This document shows, in pieces, positions 17,739 to 26,104 of a stretch of 50,172 bases of DNA. Position numbers and translations under genes: made by a program. The number at the start of each line of letters is the position of its first letter. Position 1 is the first letter of the stretch. The notes beneath the pieces are model-generated. The model worked only from the letters and a program-made list of their open reading frames with translations. It was not told the DNA's origin and did no database searches. Where the stretch lies: assembly GCA_903929795.1 (NCBI GenBank), contig CAIYWC010000035.1:1-50172 (forward strand), read 5' to 3'. The DNA comes from an uncultured Myxococcales bacterium. GTDB taxonomy: Bacteria > Myxococcota_A > UBA9042.

Positions 17739-18671
17739 ATGAACGAACCGACTTCCGCCTTCACCCCACACTTCACGCTAACGCCCCTTATCCAGCGCCA
17801 GCTTCTGGCCATCGACGCCTGCCGCGGCTTCCTCGAAGCCGTCCGCCTGCGCGACGACTGGGGCGCTGATCTCCAGCGCAAAGCACGCGTGCAAGACGCG
17901 CTCTCCAGCGTGCAAATCGAAGGCAATTCGCTGACGTACGCGGAGGCCTTTGAGCTCGCGCACAACGTCCCCGACCGCGAGCTTCGCGACTCCGAGCGGG
18001 AATTCCTGAACTACCTCAGCGCCTTCGAGGCGCTCGACGGCCTGGCGGGCAACCGCGACGCGCGCGTCACGCGTATGGACCTACAGAACCTGCACAAGCT
18101 GCTCGTCGACGGTGTGCGTGGCGGTCACCGGTTTGCCGGACAGCTGCGTCGCGAGTCGGTGACGGTCGGCGACCGCGACGGCGACATCGTTGTCGTCCAC
18201 CACCAGCCGCCCCACTGGGGCGACGTCGAGCCAGAACTGACCGCGCTGTTTGACTGGATCGAGCTCGCCAAGCAGAAGCCAACGCCCAAGCAGATCGCCA
18301 AGGGTGCGGCCGACCCGTGGGTGCATCCGGTCATCGTCGCCGGCATCGCGCAGCATCGGCTCGTCTGGATTCACCCGTTCGTAGACGGCAACGGGCGTTC
18401 AGCGCGGATGCTCACGACGCTGCTGCTCTACCAGCGCGAGTACGACTTCAAGTACCTATTTGATTTGTCGAGCTATTATGAGAAGAACCGCGACAAGTAC
18501 TACGACGCGTTGCGGGCGGTGGACCGGACCGGCGACTACACGCCGTGGCTGCAGTACTTTTTGGGCGGGTTGTCGTCGCAGATGATGGGGATACGGGCGA
18601 TGGCGATGAAGGCCGCGCACGGCGTCGATGCCCAAGCAACAGCCGCTGCAAACCACGTCGCGGACGAGTGA
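17739..18671 (+). CDS. Fic family AMP-transferase with N-terminal inhibitory helix
   Basis: 310 aa. The Fic core motif is intact at 212-223 (HPFVDGNGRSAR), giving the catalytic His and the anion-binding loop, and the flap hairpin is RFAGQLRRESVTVG. Residues 57-62 (SVQIEG) fit the inhibitory pattern (S/T)xxxE(G/N) in the N-terminal part of the same chain, so this is a class II, self-inhibited Fic protein. After the core, a helical C-terminus (YLFDLSSYYEKNRDKYYDALR) matches the long Fic architecture. It would AMPylate a protein target once inhibition is relieved. The target cannot be read from sequence. No separate antitoxin gene is needed and none is present. Confidence 0.9.
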   Translation: MNEPTSAFTPHFTLTPLIQRQLLAIDACRGFLEAVRLRDDWGADLQRKARVQDALSSVQIEGNSLTYAEAFELAHNVPDRELRDSEREFLNYLSAFEALDGLAGNRDARVTRMDLQNLHKLLVDGVRGGHRFAGQLRRESVTVGDRDGDIVVVHHQPPHWGDVEPELTALFDWIELAKQKPTPKQIAKGAADPWVHPVIVAGIAQHRLVWIHPFVDGNGRSARMLTTLLLYQREYDFKYLFDLSSYYEKNRDKYYDALRAVDRTGDYTPWLQYFLGGLSSQMMGIRAMAMKAAHGVDAQATAAANHVADE

Positions 18672-18692
18672 CAACTCCGTGCACGGCACAAT

Positions 18693-19052
18693 CTACCGTC
18701 GGACTTTCCCCGTCATCCGCCGCCCAACACCGGGCCCATCGGTCCGCCGGCTCGCCGCCTCGGCAAAACTGTGTGCGCCCCAGCCCTCCTGCACGGTCTC
18801 CCGGCAGGTAAAGTGCTCAAACACCGTCTCCGTAAAGTGCCGACTCCGCCGCTGACAACACAGGCCCCAGTCGCTGTCAAACGGCGCAAAGAAGCTACAG
18901 CCACCGCACTGTCGACCATCGGCGTGCAGCGCCTGGACGTCCGCCTCACCGGGCCAATTCAGGCGGTACAACTTCTCCGTCGCCGAGTTGGAGAACCCCA
19001 GCAGCACAAGCCGGTTGCGGTTCCCAGCCGGCGGTCGCGTCTTTTCACCCAT
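18693..19052 (-). CDS. Small Cys-rich protein, last gene of the SWIM-MoxR-VWA-AAA operon
   Basis: 119 aa. The core is RQCGGCSFFAPFDSDWGLCC, then SRHFTETVFEHFTC, with at least five Cys that could bind a metal or an iron-sulphur cluster. I do not know a named family. The ATG is 8 nt inside the upstream gene and follows GGAGGCAGGAG, so it is translationally coupled to the 183-aa gene and belongs to the same leftward operon. The C-terminus (RRTDGPGVGRRMTGKVRR) is basic and probably disordered. Confidence 0.6.
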   Translation of the reverse strand: MGEKTRPPAGNRNRLVLLGFSNSATEKLYRLNWPGEADVQALHADGRQCGGCSFFAPFDSDWGLCCQRRSRHFTETVFEHFTCRETVQEGWGAHSFAEAASRRTDGPGVGRRMTGKVRR

Positions 19053-19596
19053 CTCCTGCCTCCGACTCTGAAATGGCTGGCGTCGGCTCCTCGAATTCAG
19101 GAACCGCCTTCACCCACGCGTCGTTCGCCCGCTGTTGCGCCTCCCGAAACCAGGCCTCGCGCCACGGAGGCCACACGCTCAGGGCGCCGAATTCGTCGCG
19201 CACCCGCAGCCGGTCCGCTGGCTCGTCGCGGGTCAACGTCGCCAGCGCGCGCTCCACGCAGGCACGCGCTTCATGCCGCAGGCTCCGCGGAAATGCCGCA
19301 CGCGCCTGTGCCACCAGCGCGCGGTGCTCCACGCCCATCGGCGGGATGCGGCCGTACGCCCACCGCACGCAGCACGCATCGAGCTTCGTCAGGTCCTGCG
19401 GCGTGTGCCCAACCCGCCGCTGCGACAGCGGCTCACGCATCCCTGCCTGGTCCATGCCCAGCCGCGCATCAGCGAGCCAGCGATGCACCTCGTGCCGCTC
19501 CGACCGGCTCGCCTGCCGCCGTTTGACCCGCTCCCACTTGCCGCGCCCGCGATCTGGCAAGTCCAGCGCGTTGCGGAAGTAGTCCCGCGCGCTCAC
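19045..19596 (-). CDS. Uncharacterised 183-aa protein in the SWIM-MoxR-VWA-AAA operon
   Basis: Starts with GTG at 19596, 3 nt after the AAA gene's stop and with an AAGGGTGA-type RBS, so it is coupled to it. The sequence is hydrophilic, Arg-rich and mostly helical (ERVKRRQASRSERHEVHRWLADARLGM; RDEPADRLRVRDEF; WREAWFREAQQRANDAWVKAV). There is no membrane segment, enzyme motif or Cys pair pattern. It may be an adaptor for the AAA protein; that rests on position only. Confidence 0.55.
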   Translation of the reverse strand: MSARDYFRNALDLPDRGRGKWERVKRRQASRSERHEVHRWLADARLGMDQAGMREPLSQRRVGHTPQDLTKLDACCVRWAYGRIPPMGVEHRALVAQARAAFPRSLRHEARACVERALATLTRDEPADRLRVRDEFGALSVWPPWREAWFREAQQRANDAWVKAVPEFEEPTPAISESEAGDG

Positions 19597-19599
19597 CGC

Positions 19600-21834
19600 T
19601 CACCCTTCAGCAAAGCCGCTATTCATCGGCTCCAAAACCTCCAACTCCTCCATCGCCGCAAACTCCAACCCCGCCTGCTGCACCGCCACCTCGCTCCGCG
19701 CCGCTCGAAACGCCGCCTTGAACACGGCGTTCTTGATGTGCCCGCCCGTCAGCGCAAAGTTGCGCCCCAGCCGCTCAAAATCGATCTTCCCGTGCACCGG
19801 CACCGTCTCCGGCAACAGCGCCCGCCAAATCCCCGCGCGCAGGCGCGCATCGGGCATCGCAAACCGCAGGTGCCAGCCCAGCCGCCGCGTGAGCGCCTTG
19901 TCCAACGCGTCCGCGCGGTTCGTCGCCAGTAGGACCACGCCCTCGTGCCGCTCAATCAGCTGCAGCATCACGTTCACCACGGAGATGTCGTGCTTGTGCG
20001 TCAGGCCGTTGCGGTCTCCCATCAGCCCGTCGGCCTCGTCCAGCAGCAGCACCGCGCCGTGGTTTTTGGCCTCCTTGAACTGGTACGCGAGGTTCTTCTC
20101 CGTCTCGCCAATCCACTTGGACAGCAGCGCCGGCACCTGCGCCACCATCAGTGGCCGGTTCAGCTCCGCCGCAATCGCCTCCGCGCACAGCGTCTTGCCC
20201 GTTCCCGGCGGCCCCGACAGCAGCGCCGCCACGCCTTTGCCGCCGCTCAGGTGACTGCCGATTCCCCACTTTTCCAGCAGCGTCCGCCGGTGCCGCGCGG
20301 CGTCGATCAGCTCCAGCACTTGCTCTTGCAGCGTCGCACTCAGGATGACGTCTTTGAGCTGCGACTTCGGCCGCAGCAGCTCGCTCTCCTCCTGCCCCGG
20401 CCGCAGCATCTGGTCGCGCGCCGCCTGTTCCAGCGCCGCCATCGTCACCACGCGCGGCTCTTGGCCGTCGTGCACCGCGCTCGCCACGGCCATCAGCACG
20501 GCGTTCTTGATGTAACCGCCCGTCATCTCAAAGCGATCCGCCAGCGCCTGCAGGTCCACGTCCGCCGCCAGCGGCAGCTGTTTGGGCAGGTGCTTGCGCC
20601 AGATTTCCGCTCGCGCCGCGCGATCCGGCTCGGCAAAGTGCACCTTCACCAGGATGCGGCGGTCAAAAGCCTCGTCCAGCGCTTCCGGCAGGTTTGTTGC
20701 CAGAATCGCCACGCCCTCAAAGCGCTCCAGCTCGGTCAGGAGCAGCGTCATCAGCGCATTGCCACCGCGGCGCGAGGCAAAAAGCGTCTCGCACTCGTCA
20801 AAGAAGAGCAGCGCGTTGTTCAGGCGCGCTTCACGAAAGAGCCCCGGCAAGAAGCGATCCGCGTCGCGCGACTCCAGAAAACGCGGAATGTCCACGTTCA
20901 GCACGCGCCGACCGAGGTGGTTGGCAACGCCGTGCGCAGTCATCGTCTTGCCCGTGCCGGGCTTGCCGTGGAAAAGCATCAAAATGCCCTTGCCGTAGCG
21001 GATCACCTCGTCCAGCCCCCAGTCGGCGCGGCACTGCAGGTATTCCTGGTGGTTGTCCACGACGGACAAAATGCGCCGCCGATCCGCATCCGGCAGCACA
21101 ATCTGCTCCAAATCCGCGCGCGGCTCCTCCAGCGAGCTGAACTGCGCGAATTCGTCGCCCAGCCCCGGCAGGCCAATCAGAAACTGAAACGTCGGCTGGG
21201 TCATCTGCACGGTGGCGCCCAGCAGGTCCTCCGGCGTGTCCATGCGGCTGCGGCTGTTGGTCAGCGCCAGGTCGTGCCGCGCGAGCGACGCACCGGGCGA
21301 GAACACGCGGCGCTTCTCGATGCGGTCGCCGTAGCTGAGCTCGCAGAACTGAAACACGGACTCCACGTCCAGACACGACGAGCCGCCGTCCATGTGCAGG
21401 CGGCCAAAAAGGTCGTTGAACGAGCGCGAGAAGATCGGCGCGATGGCCAGCAGCAGAATCGTCCGCTCAAACACATCCAGCTCAAACTTCACGCACATCT
21501 GGTCCATCGCCGTCGGCGTTCCAGCCTGCTGCGACAGCTCCAGTCGCGCGTCAATCTGCTGCCGCGTCGCCGCCTCCGTGCGCACCGCGTTCTCGTGCAT
21601 CGCCTCCACCTGCGCGCGCGGAATCTCCGGGCCATCGTCCATCGACCAAGAAGGCCGCTGCGCTGCGCCGCTCAACTTCTGCTGCAGGTTGATGCGATGC
21701 GCGCGCTGCTGAATCCACGTGAGCTCGTCCTGCAGGTAGTCCAGATTCGTGGCGTACGGCGTCGCGACGTCCGGCACAGTCATCTGCGGGAGCGGAAGGA
21801 GAGAACGGGCTTTGAAGTTGCGAAGACGAGCCAT
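19600..21834 (-). CDS. Tandem-AAA ATPase (two complete AAA modules), 744 aa
   Basis: Start at ATG 21834 (CAGGAG 7 nt upstream); the frame extends to 21909 without an RBS. An N-terminal helical/winged-helix-like region (FERTILLLAIAPIF) precedes two AAA modules. Module 1: GKPGTGKT at about 290 and FFDECETLF at about 343. Module 2: GPPGTGKT at about 541 and LLDEADGLM at about 595. Each has a sensor-like ATN motif (LATNLPEALDEAFDRR; LATNRADALDKALTRR). Both modules look competent, so a double-ring remodelling ATPase is likely. It lies 90 nt after the VWA gene in the operon headed by the SWIM gene. A paralogue of similar layout lies at 28519-30615. Confidence 0.85.
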   Translation of the reverse strand: MARLRNFKARSLLPLPQMTVPDVATPYATNLDYLQDELTWIQQRAHRINLQQKLSGAAQRPSWSMDDGPEIPRAQVEAMHENAVRTEAATRQQIDARLELSQQAGTPTAMDQMCVKFELDVFERTILLLAIAPIFSRSFNDLFGRLHMDGGSSCLDVESVFQFCELSYGDRIEKRRVFSPGASLARHDLALTNSRSRMDTPEDLLGATVQMTQPTFQFLIGLPGLGDEFAQFSSLEEPRADLEQIVLPDADRRRILSVVDNHQEYLQCRADWGLDEVIRYGKGILMLFHGKPGTGKTMTAHGVANHLGRRVLNVDIPRFLESRDADRFLPGLFREARLNNALLFFDECETLFASRRGGNALMTLLLTELERFEGVAILATNLPEALDEAFDRRILVKVHFAEPDRAARAEIWRKHLPKQLPLAADVDLQALADRFEMTGGYIKNAVLMAVASAVHDGQEPRVVTMAALEQAARDQMLRPGQEESELLRPKSQLKDVILSATLQEQVLELIDAARHRRTLLEKWGIGSHLSGGKGVAALLSGPPGTGKTLCAEAIAAELNRPLMVAQVPALLSKWIGETEKNLAYQFKEAKNHGAVLLLDEADGLMGDRNGLTHKHDISVVNVMLQLIERHEGVVLLATNRADALDKALTRRLGWHLRFAMPDARLRAGIWRALLPETVPVHGKIDFERLGRNFALTGGHIKNAVFKAAFRAARSEVAVQQAGLEFAAMEELEVLEPMNSGFAEG

Positions 21835-21923
21835 GGGGGAACTCCTGAGATGAGGGAAAAGAAGACCAGACACACTGAACTTGTGTACGTGCGAGTCGCG
21901 GCGATTCACGGAAATTGCGGAGG

Positions 21924-23162
21924 TCAGGAGGGCAACTCCGCCTCACAAACGCGTCCCCAGGGCGCGCGGCCGTGCCTTTTCGGGACGACCCAGACGACCG
22001 GAAACGGCGGCTTCACCGCGGGAAAGTGGCTGCGGAGGTCGGTGAGCCCTATGAACAGCTCAGGCCGCAAGTTGCGCTTGGCGATCCACTCAAAGACTGG
22101 CACGTGGTTGGTGCCGCCGCCGCCTTTGAACGTTTGGCGCTGAAGAAACCCAGCGAGGTCTTGCGTGGGCACCTCCGTGTGCACCTGCGCGTCGGCGATG
22201 AGCACCGTGATCTGCGGCACCAGCGTGCTCAGGCGTCCCAGTTCACTCGCCATTGCCTGCAGCAGCTTGGGACCGATCGACCCCGACGTGTCCACCGCCA
22301 CGACGACGCGTCCAGGATCTTCACTGTGCAGCCCCGGCACCAGCAGATCCTCCATCAGCCACCGACGATTGGGCCGTGCGTAGCTGTAGTCCTGCTGCGC
22401 CTGCGCCTCACCGACGTAGCGCGCCAGAAGCCGCTGCCACGGCACCGACGGCGGCAGGAGTCCGTCGACCAGCCGCTCCACGCCGGGAGGCAAGTCAACG
22501 TTAGCGCCTGAAGCGCGGTGCGCCTCGACCGCCGACGAGAGCCGATCCACGAGCGCGCCCCTGTCTGCCGCACTCAGCCGATTGGGCAAATGCACGTCAA
22601 TGCCGCCGTGGTGATCGGAGACCTTGCCCACGCCTGGCCCGCGCGGCAATTCCAGCGTAATCGTCGTCGGTTCCAGAGGTGGCGACTCCTCCCACAGCTT
22701 GTCGTAGATCTGCTCTGCCGTCATGCCGTCAAAGCGCTTGTCCAAGAGCGGCTGCACATCCCCCAGCCCCGGCACCCGACCGCTGGGCGCCTGATAGAGA
22801 CGCCCGCGGTCGGACTCCATCGCCGCGACCATCCGGTTGATCGCGTAGTCCGTCGCGCAGTTCCACAGGTGTAGGTTGCGCCCGTCGCGGCGGCTCAGGC
22901 TCTCAAAAACGTGGTGGCCGATTTCGTGCGCCAGCACAAAGCCAAGCTGGCGAAAGTCCAAGTGATGGGTGAATTTCGGGTTGTACCAGATGTGGTTGCG
23001 GCAGTCCGTCGCCGCCAGCGTGGGCAGGGAAAGCGCCGGAACGAGCTGAACCTGAAGCAGCAGATGCCCCCAGAACGGATGGGCATCGAGCAGCTCCAGA
23101 CGCAGCGCAGCAAGCCTCCGCGCCTCGTTTCGCAAAATGTCGACGGTCGGTGCAGCTTTCAC
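21924..23162 (-). CDS. HEXXH putative metallopeptidase with C-terminal VWA-like domain (DUF2201 type)
   Basis: 412 aa, starting with GTG in a GTGA overlap with the MoxR stop. The N-terminal domain contains H79-E-I-G-H83 (VLAHEIGHH), a zinc-protease motif. The C-terminal domain opens with a MIDAS motif, VAVDTSGSIG (D291-S295), followed by a Thr in FKGGGGTNHVP and an acidic LTDLRSHFP, consistent with a metal-binding VWA fold. This is the DUF2201 layout (N-terminal peptidase-like, C-terminal VWA-like), which is usually encoded next to a MoxR ATPase, as here. The pair probably forms a complex in which MoxR remodels a client held by the VWA domain. Whether the HEXXH domain cuts peptides is untested. 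Confidence 0.85.
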   Translation of the reverse strand: MKAAPTVDILRNEARRLAALRLELLDAHPFWGHLLLQVQLVPALSLPTLAATDCRNHIWYNPKFTHHLDFRQLGFVLAHEIGHHVFESLSRRDGRNLHLWNCATDYAINRMVAAMESDRGRLYQAPSGRVPGLGDVQPLLDKRFDGMTAEQIYDKLWEESPPLEPTTITLELPRGPGVGKVSDHHGGIDVHLPNRLSAADRGALVDRLSSAVEAHRASGANVDLPPGVERLVDGLLPPSVPWQRLLARYVGEAQAQQDYSYARPNRRWLMEDLLVPGLHSEDPGRVVVAVDTSGSIGPKLLQAMASELGRLSTLVPQITVLIADAQVHTEVPTQDLAGFLQRQTFKGGGGTNHVPVFEWIAKRNLRPELFIGLTDLRSHFPAVKPPFPVVWVVPKRHGRAPWGRVCEAELPS

Positions 23163-24244
23163 GCGATGGCCTCCAGGTGCAGGTCGACGAGCTCACCTGC
23201 CACCGTTTGGAACTCTGCCTGCGCCTTCAAGCGCGTCAGCACCGCAGGCACAGCGCCCAGGCGACGCAGGAAGATGAACCGCAGCTCTGGGTCGAGGCCC
23301 TCGCTCGCCAGAAAGCGCGCGACGTTGGGCAGGAACTTCTCCGCCAGCGCCTTGCGCTTCACGATGAAGTCCGACACCACCCAGACAATCGCGTATGCCT
23401 CGGACGGCTCCACGCGGGTGAAGTTGACGGGCTTGCCGCGCTCGACAATCTGCCGCGGATCGATGCGCTGCTGCATTTTGTGCCACGTGTGGAACTTCTC
23501 AGCCGCCGGAATGCCCACGCACGCAGCCACCAGGCGCCGCACGTCGGCCTCGCCCGCGTGTGAGAGGAGCCGACTCGCCATCTCCCACGAGCGCGGCGTT
23601 GGAAACGCGTCGTCGCCATTGGGTTCGTACAGCGTCTCCGAGCCAAACCGCCCGCGCCCGCTGATGTAGCCCAGCACCGAGGAATGCAGCCCCGCTGCTT
23701 CCGCCCAGCGCACCCACGCCGTCGCATCCACGCGCAAACGCAAGTGCACGAAGCGGTTATTGAGTGCAGACGACAACGGCGAGACAATCGCGTTGTCGTC
23801 GTCCAGGTTGCCTGCCGCAAGCACGACCGTCTCCGGATGAAAACGAAACGGCCCGACGCGGCGCTCCAGCACAATTTGGTAGGCGGCCGCCTGATGCAAG
23901 CGCGTCACGGCAGCGTTGATCTCGTCCAGAAACACGAAGCCCGGCGCCTCGCACACCGCGCGCACCCAGTCAGGCGGGAGCAGTTGCAGCGTCTGCCGCT
24001 CGCGATCGGGAAAGTGCACGCCGCACAGCTCCGCCGGCTCCCGCTGCGCGAGGCGAATGTCGTGCAGCGGCAGGTTCAGCTCCTCGGCCAGCTCGCGCGC
24101 CAGCGTGGACTTGCCCACGCCCGGATGGCCGCGCAGGAGCACGGAGAGGCCGGTCTGCAGCGCCAGACGCGCCAGCGGCTTGACCTCGTCGTAGCTGTAA
24201 CCGTCAGGATTCGGGCGCAATTCAGTGACACGGGACGTCGCCAT
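23159..24244 (-). CDS. MoxR-family AAA ATPase
   Basis: 361 aa from ATG 24244 with GAGG 7 nt upstream. Walker A is at 39-46 (GHPGVGKS), Walker B at 104-110 (VFLDEIN), and sensor 1 region is ETVVLAAGNLDD, followed by LSSALNNRFVHLRL; these are MoxR/ChlI-type features. The C-terminal helical lid includes PTPRSWEMASRLL, typical of MoxR proteins paired with VWA partners. It overlaps the VWA gene by 4 nt and follows the SWIM gene after 9 nt. Expected role: ATP-driven remodelling of a client presented by the VWA/metallopeptidase protein. Confidence 0.88.
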   Translation of the reverse strand: MATSRVTELRPNPDGYSYDEVKPLARLALQTGLSVLLRGHPGVGKSTLARELAEELNLPLHDIRLAQREPAELCGVHFPDRERQTLQLLPPDWVRAVCEAPGFVFLDEINAAVTRLHQAAAYQIVLERRVGPFRFHPETVVLAAGNLDDDNAIVSPLSSALNNRFVHLRLRVDATAWVRWAEAAGLHSSVLGYISGRGRFGSETLYEPNGDDAFPTPRSWEMASRLLSHAGEADVRRLVAACVGIPAAEKFHTWHKMQQRIDPRQIVERGKPVNFTRVEPSEAYAIVWVVSDFIVKRKALAEKFLPNVARFLASEGLDPELRFIFLRRLGAVPAVLTRLKAQAEFQTVAGELVDLHLEAIA

Positions 24245-24253
24245 GAGAGGACC

Positions 24254-24859
24254 TCACAAAAAGCAGTCAAGCGCGAGAAAGCGCAGGTTCGGGTGGCTCA
24301 AGAGAACGGCGAGCACGTGTTTGCACGCCACGCTCTTGTGGAATCGGTAGGCAAAATCCGGGCACGTACACGTCGGCGGGGTTGCGCCTTGCGGGTGAAC
24401 TTCCACGCGCCAAACCTTCGTGCCGCCGCGGAGCGCAAAGACCAGACGGCCTTCGATCGGCTCTTGCGGCGCGATTTCATAGCGTTTGAGGACATCCTGC
24501 GTCGCCCGCAGGATGCGCTTGCGCCGCTGCTCGGGAGTCCAGTCCATGCGCGTCTCCTTTTGGACAGGCGCCGGCGTGATTCCATTCACCAAAGGTGCCA
24601 GGACCGGCGCCAACATCGGGTGGCCGTTGATGTGAACTGGCGCCGAGAGAAACAGCTGCGTCAGCCACGTGTGCCATTCAGACAGATCGTGCCGCTCGCG
24701 CTTGCCGTGATGCGCGACCGTGAAGCTCTTCCCCGTCACCGCCACCAGCCGATACGGGTCAGCGTGCACCCACATTCCCACGCCAAAGCACAGCCCGCGG
24801 TACGGCATGCGGGGAGCGGGAACGGGCGGCAGCGTACTCGTAGTCGTGGACAAGCTCAT
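24254..24859 (-). CDS. SWIM zinc-finger protein, first gene of the operon
   Basis: 201 aa from ATG 24859; the longer frame to 24904 would run through the operator and is rejected. The SWIM motif C-x-C-x(n)-C-x-H is plain near the C-terminus: CTCPDF, then VACKHVLA. Before it, GGTKVWRVEVHPQG forms the usual beta-rich lead-in. SWIM fingers bind DNA or proteins and often occur in gene clusters with MoxR and VWA proteins. The start lies only 22 nt after operator A, and a -10-like CATACT (24867-24872) would place transcription within a few nt of the ATG, so the mRNA may be nearly leaderless. A later Met at 24808 is the alternative start. Confidence 0.8.
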   Translation of the reverse strand: MSLSTTTSTLPPVPAPRMPYRGLCFGVGMWVHADPYRLVAVTGKSFTVAHHGKRERHDLSEWHTWLTQLFLSAPVHINGHPMLAPVLAPLVNGITPAPVQKETRMDWTPEQRRKRILRATQDVLKRYEIAPQEPIEGRLVFALRGGTKVWRVEVHPQGATPPTCTCPDFAYRFHKSVACKHVLAVLLSHPNLRFLALDCFL

Positions 24860-24881
24860 GCCAAGGAGTATGTGACAGGCC

Positions 24882-24900
24882 TGCGACAAATATTGTCGCA
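24882..24900. promoter_or_regulatory. Operator A, perfect TGCGACA-N5-TGTCGCA, between SWIM operon and WYL gene
   Basis: The two 7-nt arms match exactly, with spacer AATAT; the repeat extends to TGCGACAA/TTGTCGCA with a 3-nt centre. It lies in the divergent region, 22 nt from the SWIM start and 68 nt from the WYL start. On the leftward side a -10-like CATACT follows 9 nt after the repeat, so the repeat would cover the -35 position. Likely site of the adjacent WYL regulator (inference). Confidence 0.8.
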
Positions 24901-24968
24901 TCAACGCTTGCTGTCTGAACGCGCTTGTACAACACTCTCACCGCCATCGTTTGCACGCAGGAGTCGCC

Positions 24969-25970
24969 ATGTCTGACACCGTTCTTCGCCACTGGATGAT
25001 GCTCCGCCACCTGCCGCGCTATCCGCGCAAGATTGACGCGGCGACGCTGGCGGACGTGCTCGCAAACGCTGGCTACGAAGTCTCGCGGCGATCGATTGAG
25101 CGCGACCTGGTGAAGCTTTCCTCGGTATTTCCAGTGACGTGTGACGATCAGCACAAGCCCTACGGCTGGTCGTGGATGTCGACGGCCGCGGCTTTTGACC
25201 TCCCAGCGATGGACGTCCACTCAGCGCTGGCGTTTCGCATGGCCGCGGAACACCTGCGGGCATTGCTGCCGGAAGTGACGCGCGGCTACTTGGAGCCGCA
25301 TTTCCAGCGGGCGCAGGCGGTGCTGGACAGTCAGGATCACAACGCGCTCTCGCATTGGCCCGACAAAGTGCGCGTCGTGCCGCCGGGTCAGCCGTTGCTG
25401 CCGCCCGCGATTGCGCAGGACGTGCTGGAGAACGTGCAGACGGGGCTCTTGACGGAAAAGCGCCTGAAGATCGTCTACCGCAAGCGCGGCGAGGCCGAAG
25501 CGCGCACGTATCAGGTGCATCCGCAGGCGCTGGTGTGGCGCGACGCGGTGGGCTACCTGCTGTGTACGCTGTGGAAATACGACGACCTGAAGCAGTTTGT
25601 GCTGCATCGCATGGAGTCGGTGGAAGTGGAGAACGAGCCGCGGCGGGCGCTGGAAGGGTTCTCGCTGGACGAGGAGATTGACAGCGGCTCGTTCGATTTT
25701 CTGCTGTCAGGTGGAACGGTACTTCTGGAAGCTGTGTTTGACCCGCACGCCGCGGTGCGCATTCGCGAGACGCCGGTGTCGGCGAGTCAGGAACTGGAAG
25801 ACCTCGCGGATGGGCGCGTGCTGCTGCGCGCGACGCTGGCGGATACGGTGCAGCTGCGGTCGTGGCTGCGGAGTTTTGGCGAGTACGTCGAGGTGATCGG
25901 CCCTGCGGACCTGCGTGAGTCGATGGCCGAGAGTGCGCGAGTGATGGCGGCGCGGTATGCCACGCCTTAG
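24969..25970 (+). CDS. WYL-domain transcriptional regulator with N-terminal HTH
   Basis: 333 aa from ATG 24969 (CAGGAG 5 nt upstream). The N-terminal winged HTH is RHWMMLRHLPRYPRKI, then LADVLANAGYEVSRRSIERD. The WYL domain runs through LKIVYRKRGEAEARTYQVHP, then GYLLCTLWKYDD and KQFVLHRMESVEV, with Gly in place of the first aromatic of the WYL triad. A C-terminal WCX-like extension follows. Relatives such as BrxR and CapW bind inverted repeats next to defence genes and respond to a nucleic-acid ligand. It is divergent from the SWIM-MoxR-VWA-AAA operon across operator A, and is the best candidate binder of the ten repeats in this window. Whether it represses or activates cannot be read from the sequence. 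Confidence 0.88.
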   Translation: MSDTVLRHWMMLRHLPRYPRKIDAATLADVLANAGYEVSRRSIERDLVKLSSVFPVTCDDQHKPYGWSWMSTAAAFDLPAMDVHSALAFRMAAEHLRALLPEVTRGYLEPHFQRAQAVLDSQDHNALSHWPDKVRVVPPGQPLLPPAIAQDVLENVQTGLLTEKRLKIVYRKRGEAEARTYQVHPQALVWRDAVGYLLCTLWKYDDLKQFVLHRMESVEVENEPRRALEGFSLDEEIDSGSFDFLLSGGTVLLEAVFDPHAAVRIRETPVSASQELEDLADGRVLLRATLADTVQLRSWLRSFGEYVEVIGPADLRESMAESARVMAARYATP

Positions 25971-26104
25971 CAGGCTGCTGAAAAGCAGCCTGGGGGCGAC
26001 GGGTCGCGCCGCGCTGGGGGTGAGAAATCGAAAGATTTCGAGGGGGCCGCGCGGCGGTCCCCTGCGCTGGAAGGCCGCTTGCGGACTTCTTCAGCGCCCT
26101 GTTA
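25968..26104. mobile_element. MITE-like element with imperfect terminal inverted repeats and two GAAA hairpins
   Basis: About 137 nt between the convergent WYL gene and the 114-aa gene. The left end (TAGCAGGCTGCTGAAAA) and the reverse complement of the right end (TAACAGGGCGCTGAAGA) agree at 13 of 17 positions. The element supplies the stop codon of both genes (TAG at 25968, TAA on the other strand at 26104). Inside are two perfect hairpins with GAAA loops (25971-25992 and 26024-26039) and a GC-rich palindromic patch near 26041-26062. It looks like a non-autonomous, IS-derived element or a REP-like repeat; no transposase is present. Confidence 0.5.
25971..25992 (+). terminator. Strong 9-bp hairpin with GAAA tetraloop just after the WYL stop
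   Basis: CAGGCTGCT pairs perfectly with AGCAGCCTG around the loop GAAA. It begins directly after the stop codon. There is no T-run after it, so it may act as a 3' stabilising or weak terminator structure, or simply be part of the MITE-like element. Confidence 0.45.

Noticed and set aside
19945..22143. 732-aa open frame on the plus strand
   Set aside because: Antisense to the tandem-AAA gene; His/Arg/Gln-rich composition without domains.
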